Part shown: positions 44,881-54,646 of the stretch, piece by piece
How positions within the stretch are numbered: position 1 is the first letter of the stretch
Layout: the number at the start of each line of letters is the position of its first letter
Source of the DNA: Brevundimonas subvibrioides ATCC 15264
Lineage (GTDB): Bacteria; Pseudomonadota; Alphaproteobacteria; Caulobacterales; Caulobacteraceae
Direction: 5' to 3'
DNA: 64,000 nucleotides
NCBI RefSeq assembly: GCF_000144605.1
Contig: NC_014375.1
Span: 2,666,001 to 2,730,000, forward strand
The notes under the pieces: generated by a model
Told to the model about the DNA's origin: nothing
Database searches by the model: none
The model's input: the letters and a program-made list of their open reading frames with translations, nothing else
Translations under genes and position numbers: made by a program

Positions 44881-45498
44881 ATGCTGAAGAGCCTGTTCCT
44901 GACCGTCGCCCTGACGATGGCCCCGATGGCGGCCGTCGCCCAGACCCCCGGCGCGCTTCCGGCCGTCACGGCCAGCGACCGCATCCTGGGTCAGGCCAAT
45001 GCGCCCGTGACCGTGATCGAATATGCCTCGCTGGTCTGTTCGCACTGCGGGGACTGGCACCGGACCGTCTATCCCGAGTTCAAGCGCCAGTTCATCGACA
45101 CGGGCCGGGTCCGGATGGTGTTCCGCGACCTGCCGACCGCCCCGGCCCCCGTGGCCGCGCGGGCCGCCGGTATCGCCCGCTGCGCCGCGCCCAACCGGTT
45201 CTATGAGGTCATCGGCACCTTCTTCCGCGGCCAGGAAGCCCTGTTCGCGGGCGGACCCGTCGCGCCGTGGTTCGCCTCCGGCGTGGCCGCCAGCGGACGC
45301 ACCCAGGCCGAGATCGACGCCTGTCTGGCCGACCCCGCCACCCTGGAGGGGTTGAGGGCGTCCATCGCCGGGGCCACGGCCGCCGGCGTGGAGGGCACCC
45401 CGACCTTCTTCGTCAACGGACGTCGCGTCACCGACATCTCGCTGGCCGGCCTGACCGCCGCCATCACGCCCTCGCCGACCCCCGCGCGGCGACGCTAG
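44881..45498 (+). CDS. DsbA-like thioredoxin-fold exported protein, third of three
   Basis: 205 residues with a cleavable signal peptide (TMAPMAAVAQ) instead of a lipobox, so it should be soluble in the periplasm. The motif is CSHC (SLVCSHCGDWHRTVYPEFK), and the loop GVEGTPTFFVNGRRV gives the cis-Pro. It is 4 bases after the second copy and 9 bases before smc, in one probable operon. Confidence 0.88.
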   Translation: MLKSLFLTVALTMAPMAAVAQTPGALPAVTASDRILGQANAPVTVIEYASLVCSHCGDWHRTVYPEFKRQFIDTGRVRMVFRDLPTAPAPVAARAAGIARCAAPNRFYEVIGTFFRGQEALFAGGPVAPWFASGVAASGRTQAEIDACLADPATLEGLRASIAGATAAGVEGTPTFFVNGRRVTDISLAGLTAAITPSPTPARRR

Positions 45499-45507
45499 AG
45501 GGTTCAG

Positions 45508-48500
45508 GTGCAGTTCCAGCGCCTCCGGCTCGTCGGCTTCAAGTCCTTCGTCGATCCGGCAGAGGTGCAGATCGAGCCCGGCCTGACGGGGGTGGTCGGA
45601 CCGAACGGCTGCGGCAAGTCCAATGTGCTGGAGTCCATGCGCTGGGTCATGGGGGCCAACTCGGCCAAGGCCATGCGCGGCACGGGCATGGACGACGTGA
45701 TCTTCGCCGGGGCCTCCAACCGGCCGCCCCGCAACCACGCCGAAGTCTCGCTGACGATCGACAACGCCCAGCGCAAGGCCCCGCAGCCCTTCACCGACAG
45801 CGCGATCATCGAGGTGTCGCGCCGCATCGACCGCGGCCAGGGCTCGACCTACCGGATCAACGGCAAGGAGGTGCGGGCGCGCGACGTCCAGCTGCTGTTC
45901 GCCGACGCCTCGACCGGCGCGAACTCCCCCGCCCTGGTGCGTCAGGGGCAGATCTCGGAGTTGATCGCCGCCAAGCCGCAGAACCGACGCCGCATCCTCG
46001 AGGAAGCCGGCGGGGTCGCGGGCCTGCACACGCGACGTCACGAAGCCGAGCTGAGGCTCAAGGCGGCCGAGACCAATCTGGAGCGGCTGGACGACATCGG
46101 GCGCGAACTGGAAACCGCCCTGACGCGGCTGAAGCGCGAGGCCCGGCAGGCGGAGAAGTACAAGAAGATCTCGGCCGAGATCCGGGCCCTGCAGGCGGCG
46201 CTTCTGTTCGTACGCTGGAACGACGCGCGGCTGGCGGCGGAAGGCGCGGCGGCTGAACTGGCCGAGGCGGACCGCGCCGTGGCCGAGGCGACCGGCGCGG
46301 CGGCCCGCGCCCAGACGGCCGCCCTGTCGGCGCAGGAGGGTCTGAAACCCGCGCGGGAAGAGGACGCCGTGGCCGCCGCCCTGCTGCACCGGGCGTCGCT
46401 GGAGCGCGACCGGCTGGACATGGCCGAGCAGCAGGCCCGGGCCGAGGTCGACCGTCTGACCGCCGAACGCCAGCGCATCGCCAACGACACCGAACGCGAG
46501 ATCGCCATGGCGGGCGATGCGGAGGCCGAACTGGCGCGGCTGGGGGCCGAGCTTGCGGTGCTGACGGCCGAGGTCGCGGCGGCCCCGGAACGCGGGCCGG
46601 AGCTGGAGCGGGCCCTGGTCGCGGCCGAGGACGCGCGTCGGGCGGCCGACGGCGAGGTGGAACGCATCGCCGGCACCCTCGCCGCCGTCGAGGCTCGCGC
46701 CAATGCCGAGACGGCCCGCAAGCGCGACGCCGAGGCCCGGGTCGCGCGGGCCCGGACCGCGCTCGACGCCGCCCGCCGCGAGCGCGAGGCCCTGGGGCCA
46801 CTCGAGACCCCCGAACTGGCCGGGGCCCGCTCGGCCCTGGACGCCGCCACGACGGCGCTGGCCGAGGCCCGGGCGGCGGTGGAGGCGGCGGAGACGACAC
46901 GCGGCGATCGGGCGCGTGCCGAACAGGAGGCCCGCACGGCGGCCCGCGCGGCCGAGGACCGGCTGGGTCGCCTTCAGACCGAGGCCCGGGGGCTGGCGTC
47001 CCTGCTGGTCTCGACCCGCCGCGATCACCCCCCCGCGCTGGACAAGGTTTCGGCCACGAAGGGCTATGAGGCCGCGCTCGCGGCAGCGCTGGGCGACGAT
47101 CTGGATGCCGCGCTGGATCCGAAGGCGGCGGCGCACTGGGGCGGGGCCGAGGCGACCGCCCCTGTCTGGCCAGCCGGCATCGAGCCGCTGTCCGGCAAGG
47201 TGGAGGCCCCCGAGGCCCTCGCGGCCCGGCTGGCCTTCTGCGGCATCGCCGACAAGGGCGAGGCCGCGCGTCTGGCCAGGACCCTGCCGCCCGGCGCGCG
47301 ACTGGTGACGCGAGAGGGCGACCTGTTCCGCTGGGACGGCTTCGTCAGCCGCGCCGAGGCCCCCCGCCCCGCCGCCATCCGTCTGGCCCAGCGCTCGCGC
47401 CTGTCCGAGCTCGAGGCCGACATCGACGCCGGCAAACCGGCCCTCGCGGACGCCCAGGCCGCCCTCAAGGCCGCCACGGAGGCGTTCCGGGCATCCGAGG
47501 AGGCGGTGAAGACCGCGCGCCTGCAACCCTTCGCGGCCGACAAGGCCGTCACCGCCGCCCGTGACCGCGTCGAGGCCCTGGGGCGCGATCAGGCCCGGCG
47601 CGAGGCGCGGGCCCAGGCGCTGGACGAGACCCTGACCCGCCAGACCACCCAGGTCGAGGCCGCCGAGGCCGCCCTGGCCGAGGCCGCGTCGGTCGAGGCC
47701 CCGTCCGGCACGCTGCAGGCGCTGAAGGACGAACTGGCCGCGGCCCGCACGGCGGCCGATACGGCCCGCTCGGCCTCGGCGGCGGCGCGGGCGGATCGGG
47801 ATGCCGAGGCCCGCGAGCGCGTCGGGCGCGAGCAGCGGCTGGTGTCCCTGACGCGGGAACGCGACGGCTGGGCGACGCGGGCGAAGGACAGCACGGCGCG
47901 GATCGCGGCGCTCGAAACCGACGCCACCCGCGTCGCCGCCCTGTTGCTGCAGGCCGAACGCGCCCCGGAGGCCCTGGCGGCCCAGCGGTCCCAACTGATG
48001 GACGCCCTGACGGCCGCCGAGACCCGGCGCAAGGCCGCCGCCGACGCCCTGTCGATCGCGGAAGGGCTGGCCACCGAGGCCGACCGCGCCGGCCGGGCCG
48101 CCGAGACCGCCGCCTCCGCCGCCCGCGAGGCCCGCGCCGGCCTCGCTGCCCGGTCCGAGGCCGCCGCCGAACGGCTGCTCGATGCCGAAAACAACGTCCG
48201 CGAGACGGCCCAGATGTCGCCGGACGAGCTGGGCCGCAAGCTGACCGACGACGCCATCGCCCGCCCGCCCGACGCCGCCGGGGCCGAGAGCCTGCTCTAC
48301 GGGCTGGAGCGCGAACGCGAGCAGCTGGGGGCCGTCAATCTGCGCGCCGAGGACGAGGCGGAGGAATACGGCGAACGCCTCAACACCATGCGGATCGAAC
48401 GCTCGGACCTGACCGGAGCCATCGCCCGGCTGCGCGACGGCATCGACGAGCTGAACGCCGAGGGCCGCGAGCGGCTGACCGCGGCCTTCGACATCATCAA

Positions 48501-48945
48501 CGACAACTTCAAGAGCCTGTTCGAGGCCCTGTTCGGCGGCGGTCAGGCCGAGCTGAAGCTGGTCGAGTCCGACGATCCTCTGGAGGCCGGCCTCGAGATC
48601 TTCGCCTGCCCGCCCGGCAAGCGACTGTCGGTCATGAGCCTGATGAGCGGCGGGGAGCAGGCCCTGACGGCGGCGGCGCTCATCTTCGCCGTCTTCCTGG
48701 CCAACCCCGCCCCCGTCTGCGTGCTCGACGAGGTCGACGCGCCGCTGGACGACGCCAACGTCGACCGCTTCTGCCGGATGCTGAACGAGATGCGCAACCG
48801 CACCGACACCCGCTTCATCGTCATCACCCATAACCCGGTGACCATGAGCCGGATGGACCGCCTGTACGGGGTCACCATGCCCGAGCGGGGCGTGTCGCAG
48901 CTGGTCAGCGTGGACCTCAAGCAGGCCGAGACCCTGGTCGCATGA
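45508..48945 (+). CDS. smc: Chromosome condensation ATPase SMC
   Basis: 1145 residues. Walker A GPNGCGKS (31-38) follows the typical start [17 protein letters not shown]. Two long coiled-coil arms rich in Ala, Glu and Arg (about 170-500 and 650-980) flank a hinge (about 510-640, including [20 protein letters not shown]). The C-terminal head has the signature [17 protein letters not shown] and Walker [16 protein letters not shown]. It compacts and segregates the chromosome with ScpAB. GTG start at 45508 with AGAGGG upstream. The TGA overlaps the next ATG. Confidence 0.96.
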   Translation: MQFQRLRLVGFKSFVDPAEVQIEPGLTGVVGPNGCGKSNVLESMRWVMGANSAKAMRGTGMDDVIFAGASNRPPRNHAEVSLTIDNAQRKAPQPFTDSAIIEVSRRIDRGQGSTYRINGKEVRARDVQLLFADASTGANSPALVRQGQISELIAAKPQNRRRILEEAGGVAGLHTRRHEAELRLKAAETNLERLDDIGRELETALTRLKREARQAEKYKKISAEIRALQAALLFVRWNDARLAAEGAAAELAEADRAVAEATGAAARAQTAALSAQEGLKPAREEDAVAAALLHRASLERDRLDMAEQQARAEVDRLTAERQRIANDTEREIAMAGDAEAELARLGAELAVLTAEVAAAPERGPELERALVAAEDARRAADGEVERIAGTLAAVEARANAETARKRDAEARVARARTALDAARREREALGPLETPELAGARSALDAATTALAEARAAVEAAETTRGDRARAEQEARTAARAAEDRLGRLQTEARGLASLLVSTRRDHPPALDKVSATKGYEAALAAALGDDLDAALDPKAAAHWGGAEATAPVWPAGIEPLSGKVEAPEALAARLAFCGIADKGEAARLARTLPPGARLVTREGDLFRWDGFVSRAEAPRPAAIRLAQRSRLSELEADIDAGKPALADAQAALKAATEAFRASEEAVKTARLQPFAADKAVTAARDRVEALGRDQARREARAQALDETLTRQTTQVEAAEAALAEAASVEAPSGTLQALKDELAAARTAADTARSASAAARADRDAEARERVGREQRLVSLTRERDGWATRAKDSTARIAALETDATRVAALLLQAERAPEALAAQRSQLMDALTAAETRRKAAADALSIAEGLATEADRAGRAAETAASAAREARAGLAARSEAAAERLLDAENNVRETAQMSPDELGRKLTDDAIARPPDAAGAESLLYGLEREREQLGAVNLRAEDEAEEYGERLNTMRIERSDLTGAIARLRDGIDELNAEGRERLTAAFDIINDNFKSLFEALFGGGQAELKLVESDDPLEAGLEIFACPPGKRLSVMSLMSGGEQALTAAALIFAVFLANPAPVCVLDEVDAPLDDANVDRFCRMLNEMRNRTDTRFIVITHNPVTMSRMDRLYGVTMPERGVSQLVSVDLKQAETLVA

Positions 48946-49358
48946 TGCAGGCGGACGCGCCCGTCGAGGCCCACGCCCTGGTCCTGACCGGCGTGGGCCG
49001 GTTCGTGGTCTTCGCCGATGCGGCGACGATCGCCCGCGCGCCGGACGGCGTGCGCATGCGGTCGCTGCAGGTGGTCGAGGAGGATTTCACGGTCGGGACG
49101 ACCCGCTACTGGGGCGGCTGGTCGTGGTGGCGGTTCGACTGCGAGGCGGGCATGGCCGACCGTCTGGACTTCGCCTCGGTCGCGGCCGGCGGGCGCGAGG
49201 GCCCGGCGACCCCCGATACGGCTCCGGCCTATCCCGCGGCCCCCGGCGGAGACGCCGCCGAGCTGCTGGCCGTGGCCTGCGGCACCGTGACCCCGGAGAT
49301 CGCCGCGACGACGGTCGGGGATGCGGTCCGCCTCGCCCGGGCCGCGATGGCCGACTGA
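48942..49358 (+). CDS. Small protein overlapping the smc end, function unknown
   Basis: 138 residues, starting at an ATGATG that overlaps the smc stop, so translation is probably coupled. It has [20 protein letters not shown], a Trp-rich stretch ([16 protein letters not shown]) and an Ala-rich end. No signal peptide, membrane helix or named domain is visible. Base composition is like that of smc. The gene is real by position and composition but unassigned. Confidence 0.65.
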   Translation: MMQADAPVEAHALVLTGVGRFVVFADAATIARAPDGVRMRSLQVVEEDFTVGTTRYWGGWSWWRFDCEAGMADRLDFASVAAGGREGPATPDTAPAYPAAPGGDAAELLAVACGTVTPEIAATTVGDAVRLARAAMAD

Positions 49359-49411
49359 TCGCTGGACCGTTCGTCGTGGGTGGACGCGCGGTGCGGGTCC
49401 GGGGGTGGGTT

Positions 49412-49608
49412 GGTTCATCACAAAGGGCACAACGAAGTCACAAAGGACACAACGGGTCCGGTGAGGTTGCCCGAGCCGGGCCTGTCTTCGGGCTGGATCG
49501 ATGCGGCGTACGCCGCGATCATAGCTCTTCCCGAATGACGTCGCCCTCAACACGGCTCCGCTCCCGTCGTGACCTTCGTGGCTCCCTTTGTGTCCTTTGT
49601 GATGAACC
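49412..49608. repeat. 197-bp inverted-repeat element at a tail-to-tail junction
   Basis: The left arm GGTTCATCACAAAGGGCAC... (from 49412 to about 49455) is inverted as ...GTGTCCTTTGTGATGAACC (about 49563-49608). Within each arm a CACAAAGG unit occurs twice. It fills most of the 307-base gap between the gene ending at 49358 and tgt. A related element lies at 56518-56704. The 107-base middle shows no other structure. Confidence 0.85.
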
Positions 49609-49665
49609 CTCTTGCGACCATGCCTGACCGCAAGAGCGTGCGCCCCCGGTTCGACCCAGATGGCC

Positions 49666-50778
49666 CTAGTTCGACACGTGCCGGGCGTGGAAGTCCTTGC
49701 GCCACGCCTCGAACCGTCCGTGGGCGATCGCCTCGCGCATGGCCGCCGTCACGGCCTGGTAGAAGGCGATATTGTGCCAGCTCAGCAGGGTCTTGCCGAG
49801 AATCTCGTCGGCCCGGATCAGGTGGTGCAGATAGGCTTTCGACGTCTGCGACGACGCCGGGCAGTCGATGGTGGGGTCCAGCGGCGTGCGGTCCTCGGCG
49901 AAGCGGGCGTTCTTCAGGTTGATCGGCCCGTCCCAGGTCCAGGCCTGCCCGTGGCGACCCGCCCGCGTCGGAAGGACGCAGTCGAACATGTCGACGCCGC
50001 GCCAGACCGCCTCGACCAGATCCACCGGCTTGCCCACCCCCATCAGATAGCGCGGCCGGTCGGCGGGCAGCATGTCGGGCGCATAGTCCAGCACCTCGCA
50101 CATCGCCTGATGCCCCTCGCCCACCGCCAGGCCGCCGATGGCATAGCCGTCGAAGCCGATGTCGATCAGCCGCTCGGAGGATTCACGCCGGAGGTTTTCG
50201 AACGTCGACCCCTGCTGGATGCCGAACAGCCCCTGGGTCTCGCGCGTGCCGAACGCGGCCTTGGACCGCGCGGCCCAGCGGGCGCTGAGCTCCATCGCCG
50301 CCCGGGCGCGAGGTTCCTCGGCGGGCCAGGCGACGCATTCGTCCAGCTGCATGGAGATGTCGGCCCCGATCCGGTCGGCCTGGATCTCGATCGACCGCTC
50401 CGGCGACAGGATGTGCTTGGATCCGTCGATGTGGCTGGAGAAAGTCACCGCCTCCTCCTTCACCTTCGAGATGCCGGCCAGGGACATGACCTGGAACCCG
50501 CCCGAATCGGTCAGGATCGGCTTGTCCCACCCCATGAAGGCGTGCAGCCCGCCCAGCCGCTCCATCCGCTCGGGCCCCGGGCGCAGCATCAGGTGATAGG
50601 TATTGCCCAGGATGATGTCGGCCCCGGTCGCCTTGACCTGGTCCACGCTCATCGCCTTGACCGTCGCGGCCGTGCCCACGGGCATGAAGGCGGGGGTGCG
50701 GATGTCGCCGCGCGGCGTCGTCAGGACGCCGGTGCGGGCGCGTCCCTCGGTCGCGGTCAGGGTAAAGGGGAAAGGCAC
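49666..50778 (-). CDS. tgt: tRNA-guanine transglycosylase, altered zinc site
   Basis: 370 residues. It swaps guanine 34 of GUN tRNAs for preQ1 on the way to queuosine. Motifs: [13 protein letters not shown] with the catalytic region, [27 protein letters not shown], and [14 protein letters not shown] with the nucleophile Asp. The C-terminal zinc site is unusual: where CDCYTC is expected before YSRAYLHH, the sequence is IDCPASS before KAYLHH, so two of three cysteines are missing while the His region remains. No queuosine synthesis genes are adjacent. Confidence 0.93.
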   Translation of the reverse strand: MPFPFTLTATEGRARTGVLTTPRGDIRTPAFMPVGTAATVKAMSVDQVKATGADIILGNTYHLMLRPGPERMERLGGLHAFMGWDKPILTDSGGFQVMSLAGISKVKEEAVTFSSHIDGSKHILSPERSIEIQADRIGADISMQLDECVAWPAEEPRARAAMELSARWAARSKAAFGTRETQGLFGIQQGSTFENLRRESSERLIDIGFDGYAIGGLAVGEGHQAMCEVLDYAPDMLPADRPRYLMGVGKPVDLVEAVWRGVDMFDCVLPTRAGRHGQAWTWDGPINLKNARFAEDRTPLDPTIDCPASSQTSKAYLHHLIRADEILGKTLLSWHNIAFYQAVTAAMREAIAHGRFEAWRKDFHARHVSN

Positions 50779-51001
50779 GGGAGCGGCTCCGGGAAAGGCA
50801 GGGCCTATAGGCCGGGGGCGCGGGCGTGGAAAGCGCGCTCGGCCTGGATCAACAACATCGTCGCAAATTCAATGACTTGGCATCGACGCCCCTCACCTTG
50901 ACCTTCCGCCCCCCCGCCTATAGGTTCCGCGCCGAATTCAGACCCCAGTCGGGGCCCGCAAATCCATGCGTGGCCGGGCCGGGGTCAAACCCATAAAGTC
51001 C

Positions 51002-51361
51002 ATGTCCCAGCCTACGGAATCGCGCGAAGAGGGGATCAAACGCCTCACCGAAAGCGCTTCCGCCCTGGAAGCGCGCAGTGCCGCGGCGGTTTCGCATGAA
51101 GCCGCGGGCCAGGCGGCGGCCGGTCAGGCGTGGCGGATCATCGCCGACCTGTTCGGCGGCGTGTTCGTGGGTTTTGCCCTCGGGTTCGTGGGCTATCGGT
51201 TCCTGGGTCTCGGGGCCTGGGGTTTGATCGGCGGCGTCCTGCTGGGCTTCGCCGTTTCGGTTTGGATGGCCTGGCGGACGGCTCAGCGCCTGATGGCCGA
51301 GGCGAAAGCAAGCGGAGTGGAGCCGAAGTCGGTCCCCTTCGACGACGATGAGGAAGACTAA
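51002..51361 (+). CDS. atpI: F0F1 ATP synthase assembly protein AtpI
   Basis: 119 residues with two membrane segments (IIADLFGGVFVGFALGFVGYRFLG and GLIGGVLLGFAVSVWMAWR) between a charged N-terminus and an acidic tail (DDDEED). This is the AtpI/Atp1 type that helps assemble the c-ring. It is the first gene of the F0 operon, 8 bases upstream of atpB. The ATG at 51002 gives MSQPTESREE; a start at 50966 is possible but lies in a GACCCC/GGGGTC leader hairpin (50941-50986). Confidence 0.85.
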   Translation: MSQPTESREEGIKRLTESASALEARSAAAVSHEAAGQAAAGQAWRIIADLFGGVFVGFALGFVGYRFLGLGAWGLIGGVLLGFAVSVWMAWRTAQRLMAEAKASGVEPKSVPFDDDEED

Positions 51362-51369
51362 GAGCGCCG

Positions 51370-52155
51370 ATGGCTGATCCGCTTCACCAGTTCCAGATCG
51401 TACCCCTGGTCGACTTCGGCCAGGTGACCCTGCCCGTGTTCGGCGTGCAGCAGCTGGCCTTCACCAATTCGCACCTGGCCATGACCCTGGCCTTCCTCGT
51501 GGTCGTCGCCTTCCTGCAGCTGGCCACCGCCGGTGCCACCATCGTGCCGGGACGGCGTCAGGCCGTGGGCGAGACCCTGTTCGGCATGATCGACGGCGTG
51601 ACCTCCTCGATCATCGGCCACGAGGGCAAGAAGTTCTTCCCTTTCGTCTTCACCATCTTCACCCTGATCCTGGCCATGAACCTGCTCGGCATGTTCCTGA
51701 CCTTCACCGCGACGTCGCAGCTGGCGGTCACCGCCACCTTCGCCCTGATCACCATCCTGATGGTCATCGGCATCGGCATCGTGCGGCACGGCCTGGGCTT
51801 CTTCCTGCTGTTCTGGCCGACCAGCGCGCCGCTGGCGATCCGCCCGGTGGTGGGACTGATCGAGTTCCTGTCCTTCCTGCTGCGGCCCATCACCTTGGCG
51901 CTGCGTCTGTTCGGCAACATGCTGGGCGGCCACATCGCCCTGAAGATCTTCGCCGGCTTCGTGGTGTCCATGGGCGCCGTCGCCCTGGCCGGCGGCATCG
52001 GCCTTCTGGGCCTCCCGGTCGCCGCCCTGTCGCTCGGCATGGTCGTCGCCCTGACCGCCCTCGAGTTTCTCGTGGCCTTCCTCCAGGCCTTCGTTTTCGC
52101 CGTTCTGACCAGCATCTATCTCAATGATGTGGTCAACCTGGGCCACGGCCACTGA
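51370..52155 (+). CDS. atpB: ATP synthase F0 subunit a
   Basis: 261 residues with five to six membrane helices. The key Arg is in the conserved segment PITLALRLFGNMLGGH, and the later helix holds TALEFLVAFLQAFVFAVL. It forms the proton half-channels against the c-ring. It is followed by atpE after 54 bases. Confidence 0.97.
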   Translation: MADPLHQFQIVPLVDFGQVTLPVFGVQQLAFTNSHLAMTLAFLVVVAFLQLATAGATIVPGRRQAVGETLFGMIDGVTSSIIGHEGKKFFPFVFTIFTLILAMNLLGMFLTFTATSQLAVTATFALITILMVIGIGIVRHGLGFFLLFWPTSAPLAIRPVVGLIEFLSFLLRPITLALRLFGNMLGGHIALKIFAGFVVSMGAVALAGGIGLLGLPVAALSLGMVVALTALEFLVAFLQAFVFAVLTSIYLNDVVNLGHGH

Positions 52156-52209
52156 GGCCTAGGCTCAGCCCTTTCCACCCACCCCCTCAAGACTGAATAG
52201 GACGTCATC

Positions 52210-52434
52210 ATGGAAGCCGAATCCTTCAAGTATTTCGGTATCGGCCTCGCCACCCTCGGAATGCTCGGTTCCGCGATCGGCGTGGGCAATATCTTCGGCA
52301 ACTTCCTGGCGGGCGCCCTGCGCAACCCGTCGGCCGCCGCCGGCCAGGTCGGTAACCTGTTCGTGGGCGCGGCCCTGGTCGAAGCCCTGGGCATCCTGGC
52401 CTTCGTGCTCGGCATCCTGGCCTGGCTGGGCTAA
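52210..52434 (+). CDS. atpE: ATP synthase F0 subunit c
   Basis: 74 residues, two membrane helices. The polar loop has RNPSAAAGQ, and the proton-binding acid in helix 2 is Glu in [13 protein letters not shown]. It forms the rotating c-ring. The Glu rather than Asp is usual in alphaproteobacteria. Confidence 0.97.
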   Translation: MEAESFKYFGIGLATLGMLGSAIGVGNIFGNFLAGALRNPSAAAGQVGNLFVGAALVEALGILAFVLGILAWLG

Positions 52435-52515
52435 ACCCCGCTACCGCCTGAGGCCTCGGCGGCGCATCCGGTCACCGGGTGCGCCGCTGTCCTTCGCACT
52501 CCCTTGCAGGTCGTC

Positions 52516-53109
52516 ATGAACACCGTCTCCCCTCCGTCCGCCCAGGTCGAATCCCACTTGCCGCACGACGCTTCGGCGACGACGGAGCATGGCGTCGCGA
52601 CCGCCGAGGCCGAACACGGCGGCGGCGGCTTGCCGCAATTCGAATCCCAGCACTGGGTCGGCCAGATCGGCTATCTGCTGATCCTGTTCGTCATCCTTTA
52701 CATTCTGATCTCGAAGGTCTTCGCCCCGCGCATGCGCCGCGTGTTCGACGAGCGCGAGACCACGATCGCCACCGCCGTCTCGACCGCCCGTCAGGTCCAG
52801 GCCGAGGCCGCCGGCCAGGCCGAAGCCGCCAAGGCCGAGGTCGAGAAGGCCCGGGCCGACGCCCGCGCCGCCTCCGTCGCCGCCAAGGCGCGCGTGACCG
52901 AGGAAGCCAACCGCCGCGCCGCCGAGGAAGAAGCCGTCGTCAACGCCCGCATCGCCGAGGCCGAGACCGCCATCGGCAAGACCCGTGACGCCGCCATGAC
53001 CAATGTCGCGGCCATCGCCGCCGACACCGCATCCGCCATCGTCGAACGCCTGACCGGAAAGGCCCCCACGGCCGCCGAGGCGACCGCCGCGGTCAAGGGA
53101 GCCGCCTGA
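52516..53109 (+). CDS. atpF': ATP synthase F0 subunit b'
   Basis: 197 residues. A His/Ala/Glu-rich N-terminal extension (about 1-45) precedes one membrane helix (IGYLLILFVILYILISKVF) and a long Ala/Glu coiled coil that forms the peripheral stalk with subunit b. The ATG at 52516 has GCAGG upstream. It is 1 base before the atpF start codon, so the two are translated together. Confidence 0.93.
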   Translation: MNTVSPPSAQVESHLPHDASATTEHGVATAEAEHGGGGLPQFESQHWVGQIGYLLILFVILYILISKVFAPRMRRVFDERETTIATAVSTARQVQAEAAGQAEAAKAEVEKARADARAASVAAKARVTEEANRRAAEEEAVVNARIAEAETAIGKTRDAAMTNVAAIAADTASAIVERLTGKAPTAAEATAAVKGAA

Positions 53110-53110
53110 T

Positions 53111-53626
53111 ATGCCCGCCTTCCTGACGAGCCATTTCTACAACCTCTCCGAGCCCGAGCTGTGGGTCGGCATCGGCCTGCTGATCTTCATCGGCATCGCC
53201 ATCGCCGCCGGCGTGCCCAAGCTGGTCGCCGGGACGCTCGACGCCAGGGCTGCCAAGATCCAGTCCGAGCTCGACGAGGCCCAGCGCCTGCGCGCCGAGG
53301 CCGAGGCCCTGCTGGCCCAGATCCGCGCCGAGAAGGCCGCCGCCGACATCCAGGCGCGCGAGATGCTCGCCGCCGCCGAGGCCGACGCCCGCATCATGGA
53401 GGCCGAGGCCAAGGTCCGGCTCGAGGAAACCCTGGCCCGCCGCCAGGCCCTGGCCGAGCGCCGCATCGCCTCCGCCGAAGCCCAGGCCTCGGCCGAGGTC
53501 AAGGCCGCTGCCGCCGACGTCGCCGCCCAGGCCGCCGAGACCATCTTGGCCGCCCGTCTGCAGACCCAGAAGTCCGACCCCCTGCTCGACGCCGCCATCG
53601 GCCAGATCGGCACCCGCCTGAACTAG
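53111..53626 (+). CDS. atpF: ATP synthase F0 subunit b
   Basis: 171 residues, one membrane helix near the N-terminus (ELWVGIGLLIFIGIAIAAGVP) and an Ala/Glu coiled coil to the end. It dimerises with b' as the stator. It is the last gene of the F0 operon; F1 genes are not in the window, as expected for alphaproteobacteria, where F0 and F1 lie apart. An accessory islet begins 44 bases after its stop. Confidence 0.94.
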   Translation: MPAFLTSHFYNLSEPELWVGIGLLIFIGIAIAAGVPKLVAGTLDARAAKIQSELDEAQRLRAEAEALLAQIRAEKAAADIQAREMLAAAEADARIMEAEAKVRLEETLARRQALAERRIASAEAQASAEVKAAAADVAAQAAETILAARLQTQKSDPLLDAAIGQIGTRLN

Positions 53627-53669
53627 GCCCTTCGGCCCGTGGCGGTGCCGGTGCCGGCCCCGCCACGCC

Positions 53670-53694
53670 GTCCGGCTCGGGCCGGAAAGCGGAC
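53670..53694 (+). repeat. Palindromic repeat, degenerate copy C'
   Basis: GTCCGG at the left and AAAGCGGAC at the right with one extra base compared with the 6-12-6 layout. It is 9 bases before copy C. Confidence 0.45.
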
Positions 53695-53703
53695 TCACTG
53701 AAG

Positions 53704-53727
53704 GTCCGCTATGGGTGGTTAGCGGAC
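53704..53727 (+). repeat. Palindromic repeat, copy C
   Basis: GTCCGC-TATGGGTGGTTA-GCGGAC. The stem extends one base on each side (GGTCCGCT/AGCGGACC, 53703-53728). It marks the left end of the islet. The downstream second half-site is not conserved here. Confidence 0.85.
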
Positions 53728-53799
53728 CGTGCCTCTCTCAACCTTGACGATATAGCTCCTCTCACCATCTCGGCGTTTGCCGAAGGTCGGGAGACGGAA

Positions 53800-54024
53800 A
53801 TGTTCGGGTTGTTCTTCCATCCTAGGCGATCCGACGATGGCCGCCCCGTGGCGATGCGAGTGATGCCTGGTCAGCAAAGCGCGGCAACGACCGATGCGCC
53901 TTCGCCCATTGTTGTGGCTGGTCTATCCGCCCCGACAGTGGCGGGAACCTCAGCCGAGCCTCATCAAGGGTCGAGAGATGAAGCAGCGGACGGGACGGTC
54001 AGCGGGACTTCCCGCCACCTCTGA
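53800..54024 (+). CDS. Possible 74-residue protein between copies C and D
   Basis: An ATG at 53800 with GGGAG 6 bases upstream opens a frame starting MFGLFFHPRRSDDG. The protein is polar with an Ala/Thr/Pro-rich second half and no signal or membrane segment. It is a weak candidate: no recognisable family, and the frame continues from within atpF sequence upstream. Its position in the array is the main support. Confidence 0.3.
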   Translation: MFGLFFHPRRSDDGRPVAMRVMPGQQSAATTDAPSPIVVAGLSAPTVAGTSAEPHQGSRDEAADGTVSGTSRHL

Positions 54025-54039
54025 AAGCCCATCTGCCAT

Positions 54040-54088
54040 GTCCGCAATGGGTCGAGAGCGGACGGAGACCTTTCGATCGAAATCGGAC
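54040..54088 (+). repeat. Palindromic repeat, copy D
   Basis: GTCCGC-AATGGGTCGAGA-GCGGAC, 19 bases, then TCGGAC (54083-54088). It ends 6 bases before the stop codon of the minus-strand ORF. Confidence 0.85.
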
Positions 54089-54094
54089 TCACAC

Positions 54095-54529
54095 CTAGAC
54101 CGCTTGCTGCAGACGCTCGATTTCATGTTCGTATTGCTGCCGTTCGAAATCGAATGGACCGAACGCGGAATAATCACGATTGGGACGATGGGGTTGGCGA
54201 AAACCTTCCCAGCGATAGCCCTGTTCCGTCGGGACTACCGAGGCCATAAGCGGCCAGCAACCCACCTCCCCGCAATCACAGGCAAGCAGGTAGATTTCGT
54301 CGGCTCGATCTCCTTCGACAGGATTGCGACTTTGGCCCCGGAAATAGCTATCCAGGGGTCCGTAGGAGAAGAACGCCGGTATGATCCCACCGTAGCCGCC
54401 AGCGGGGTCTGAGTAGCCGTTTGCGCGCTCGAAATCGGCCACAAGTGCGGAGAGCGCGATGCCATCTACCGCAGGAGTGATTGCGACCGCACCGTCCTTA
54501 GCTACAATATCAAACGACAGCCTGTTCAT
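54095..54529 (-). CDS. Accessory protein with a CDCGEVGCWPL motif, function unknown
   Basis: 144 residues, the only minus-strand gene of the islet. It has a short Cys cluster LLACDCGEVGCWPLMA and a later WEGFRQPHRPNRDYSAFGPF segment, a pattern I have seen in small conserved proteins of many bacteria without a known role. GAGG lies 6 bases before the ATG at 54529. Third codon positions are less GC-rich than in the neighbouring atp genes. It is flanked by repeat copies D and E. Confidence 0.65.
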   Translation of the reverse strand: MNRLSFDIVAKDGAVAITPAVDGIALSALVADFERANGYSDPAGGYGGIIPAFFSYGPLDSYFRGQSRNPVEGDRADEIYLLACDCGEVGCWPLMASVVPTEQGYRWEGFRQPHRPNRDYSAFGPFDFERQQYEHEIERLQQAV

Positions 54530-54574
54530 GCCGTGCCTCGCTGGTTCCAGCCACCTATTGTCCACGGTCTGAAT

Positions 54575-54623
54575 GTCCGCAACGGGCCGGGAGCGGTCTT
54601 GGGCTTAAGGGTGGAAAGCGGAC
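54575..54623 (+). repeat. Palindromic repeat, copy E
   Basis: GTCCGC-AACGGGCCGGGA-GCGGTC, 19 bases ending GGAAA, then GCGGAC (54618-54623). It lies between the divergent 144-residue gene and the NADAR gene. Confidence 0.8.
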
Positions 54624-54646
54624 ATCCCTTGGGGCATTCAGGACGC

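Larger units (their letters stand above)
53627..54094. other. Gene-poor 468-bp stretch with repeat copies C', C and D
   Basis: This gap after atpF holds a degenerate repeat (53670-53694), copy C, a possible 74-codon ORF and copy D. No F1 gene or RNA gene is visible. Confidence 0.7.

Noticed and set aside
44800..48831. Open frame of 1343 codons on the minus strand opposite smc
   Set aside because: It is a shadow of the smc coding frame in GC-rich DNA: low-complexity Gly/Arg/Leu content, no motifs, and smc on the plus strand has full family signatures.
53894..54412. Plus-strand frame across repeat copy D and the 144-residue gene
   Set aside because: It runs through the palindrome and antisense to a better-supported gene with its own ribosome binding site.
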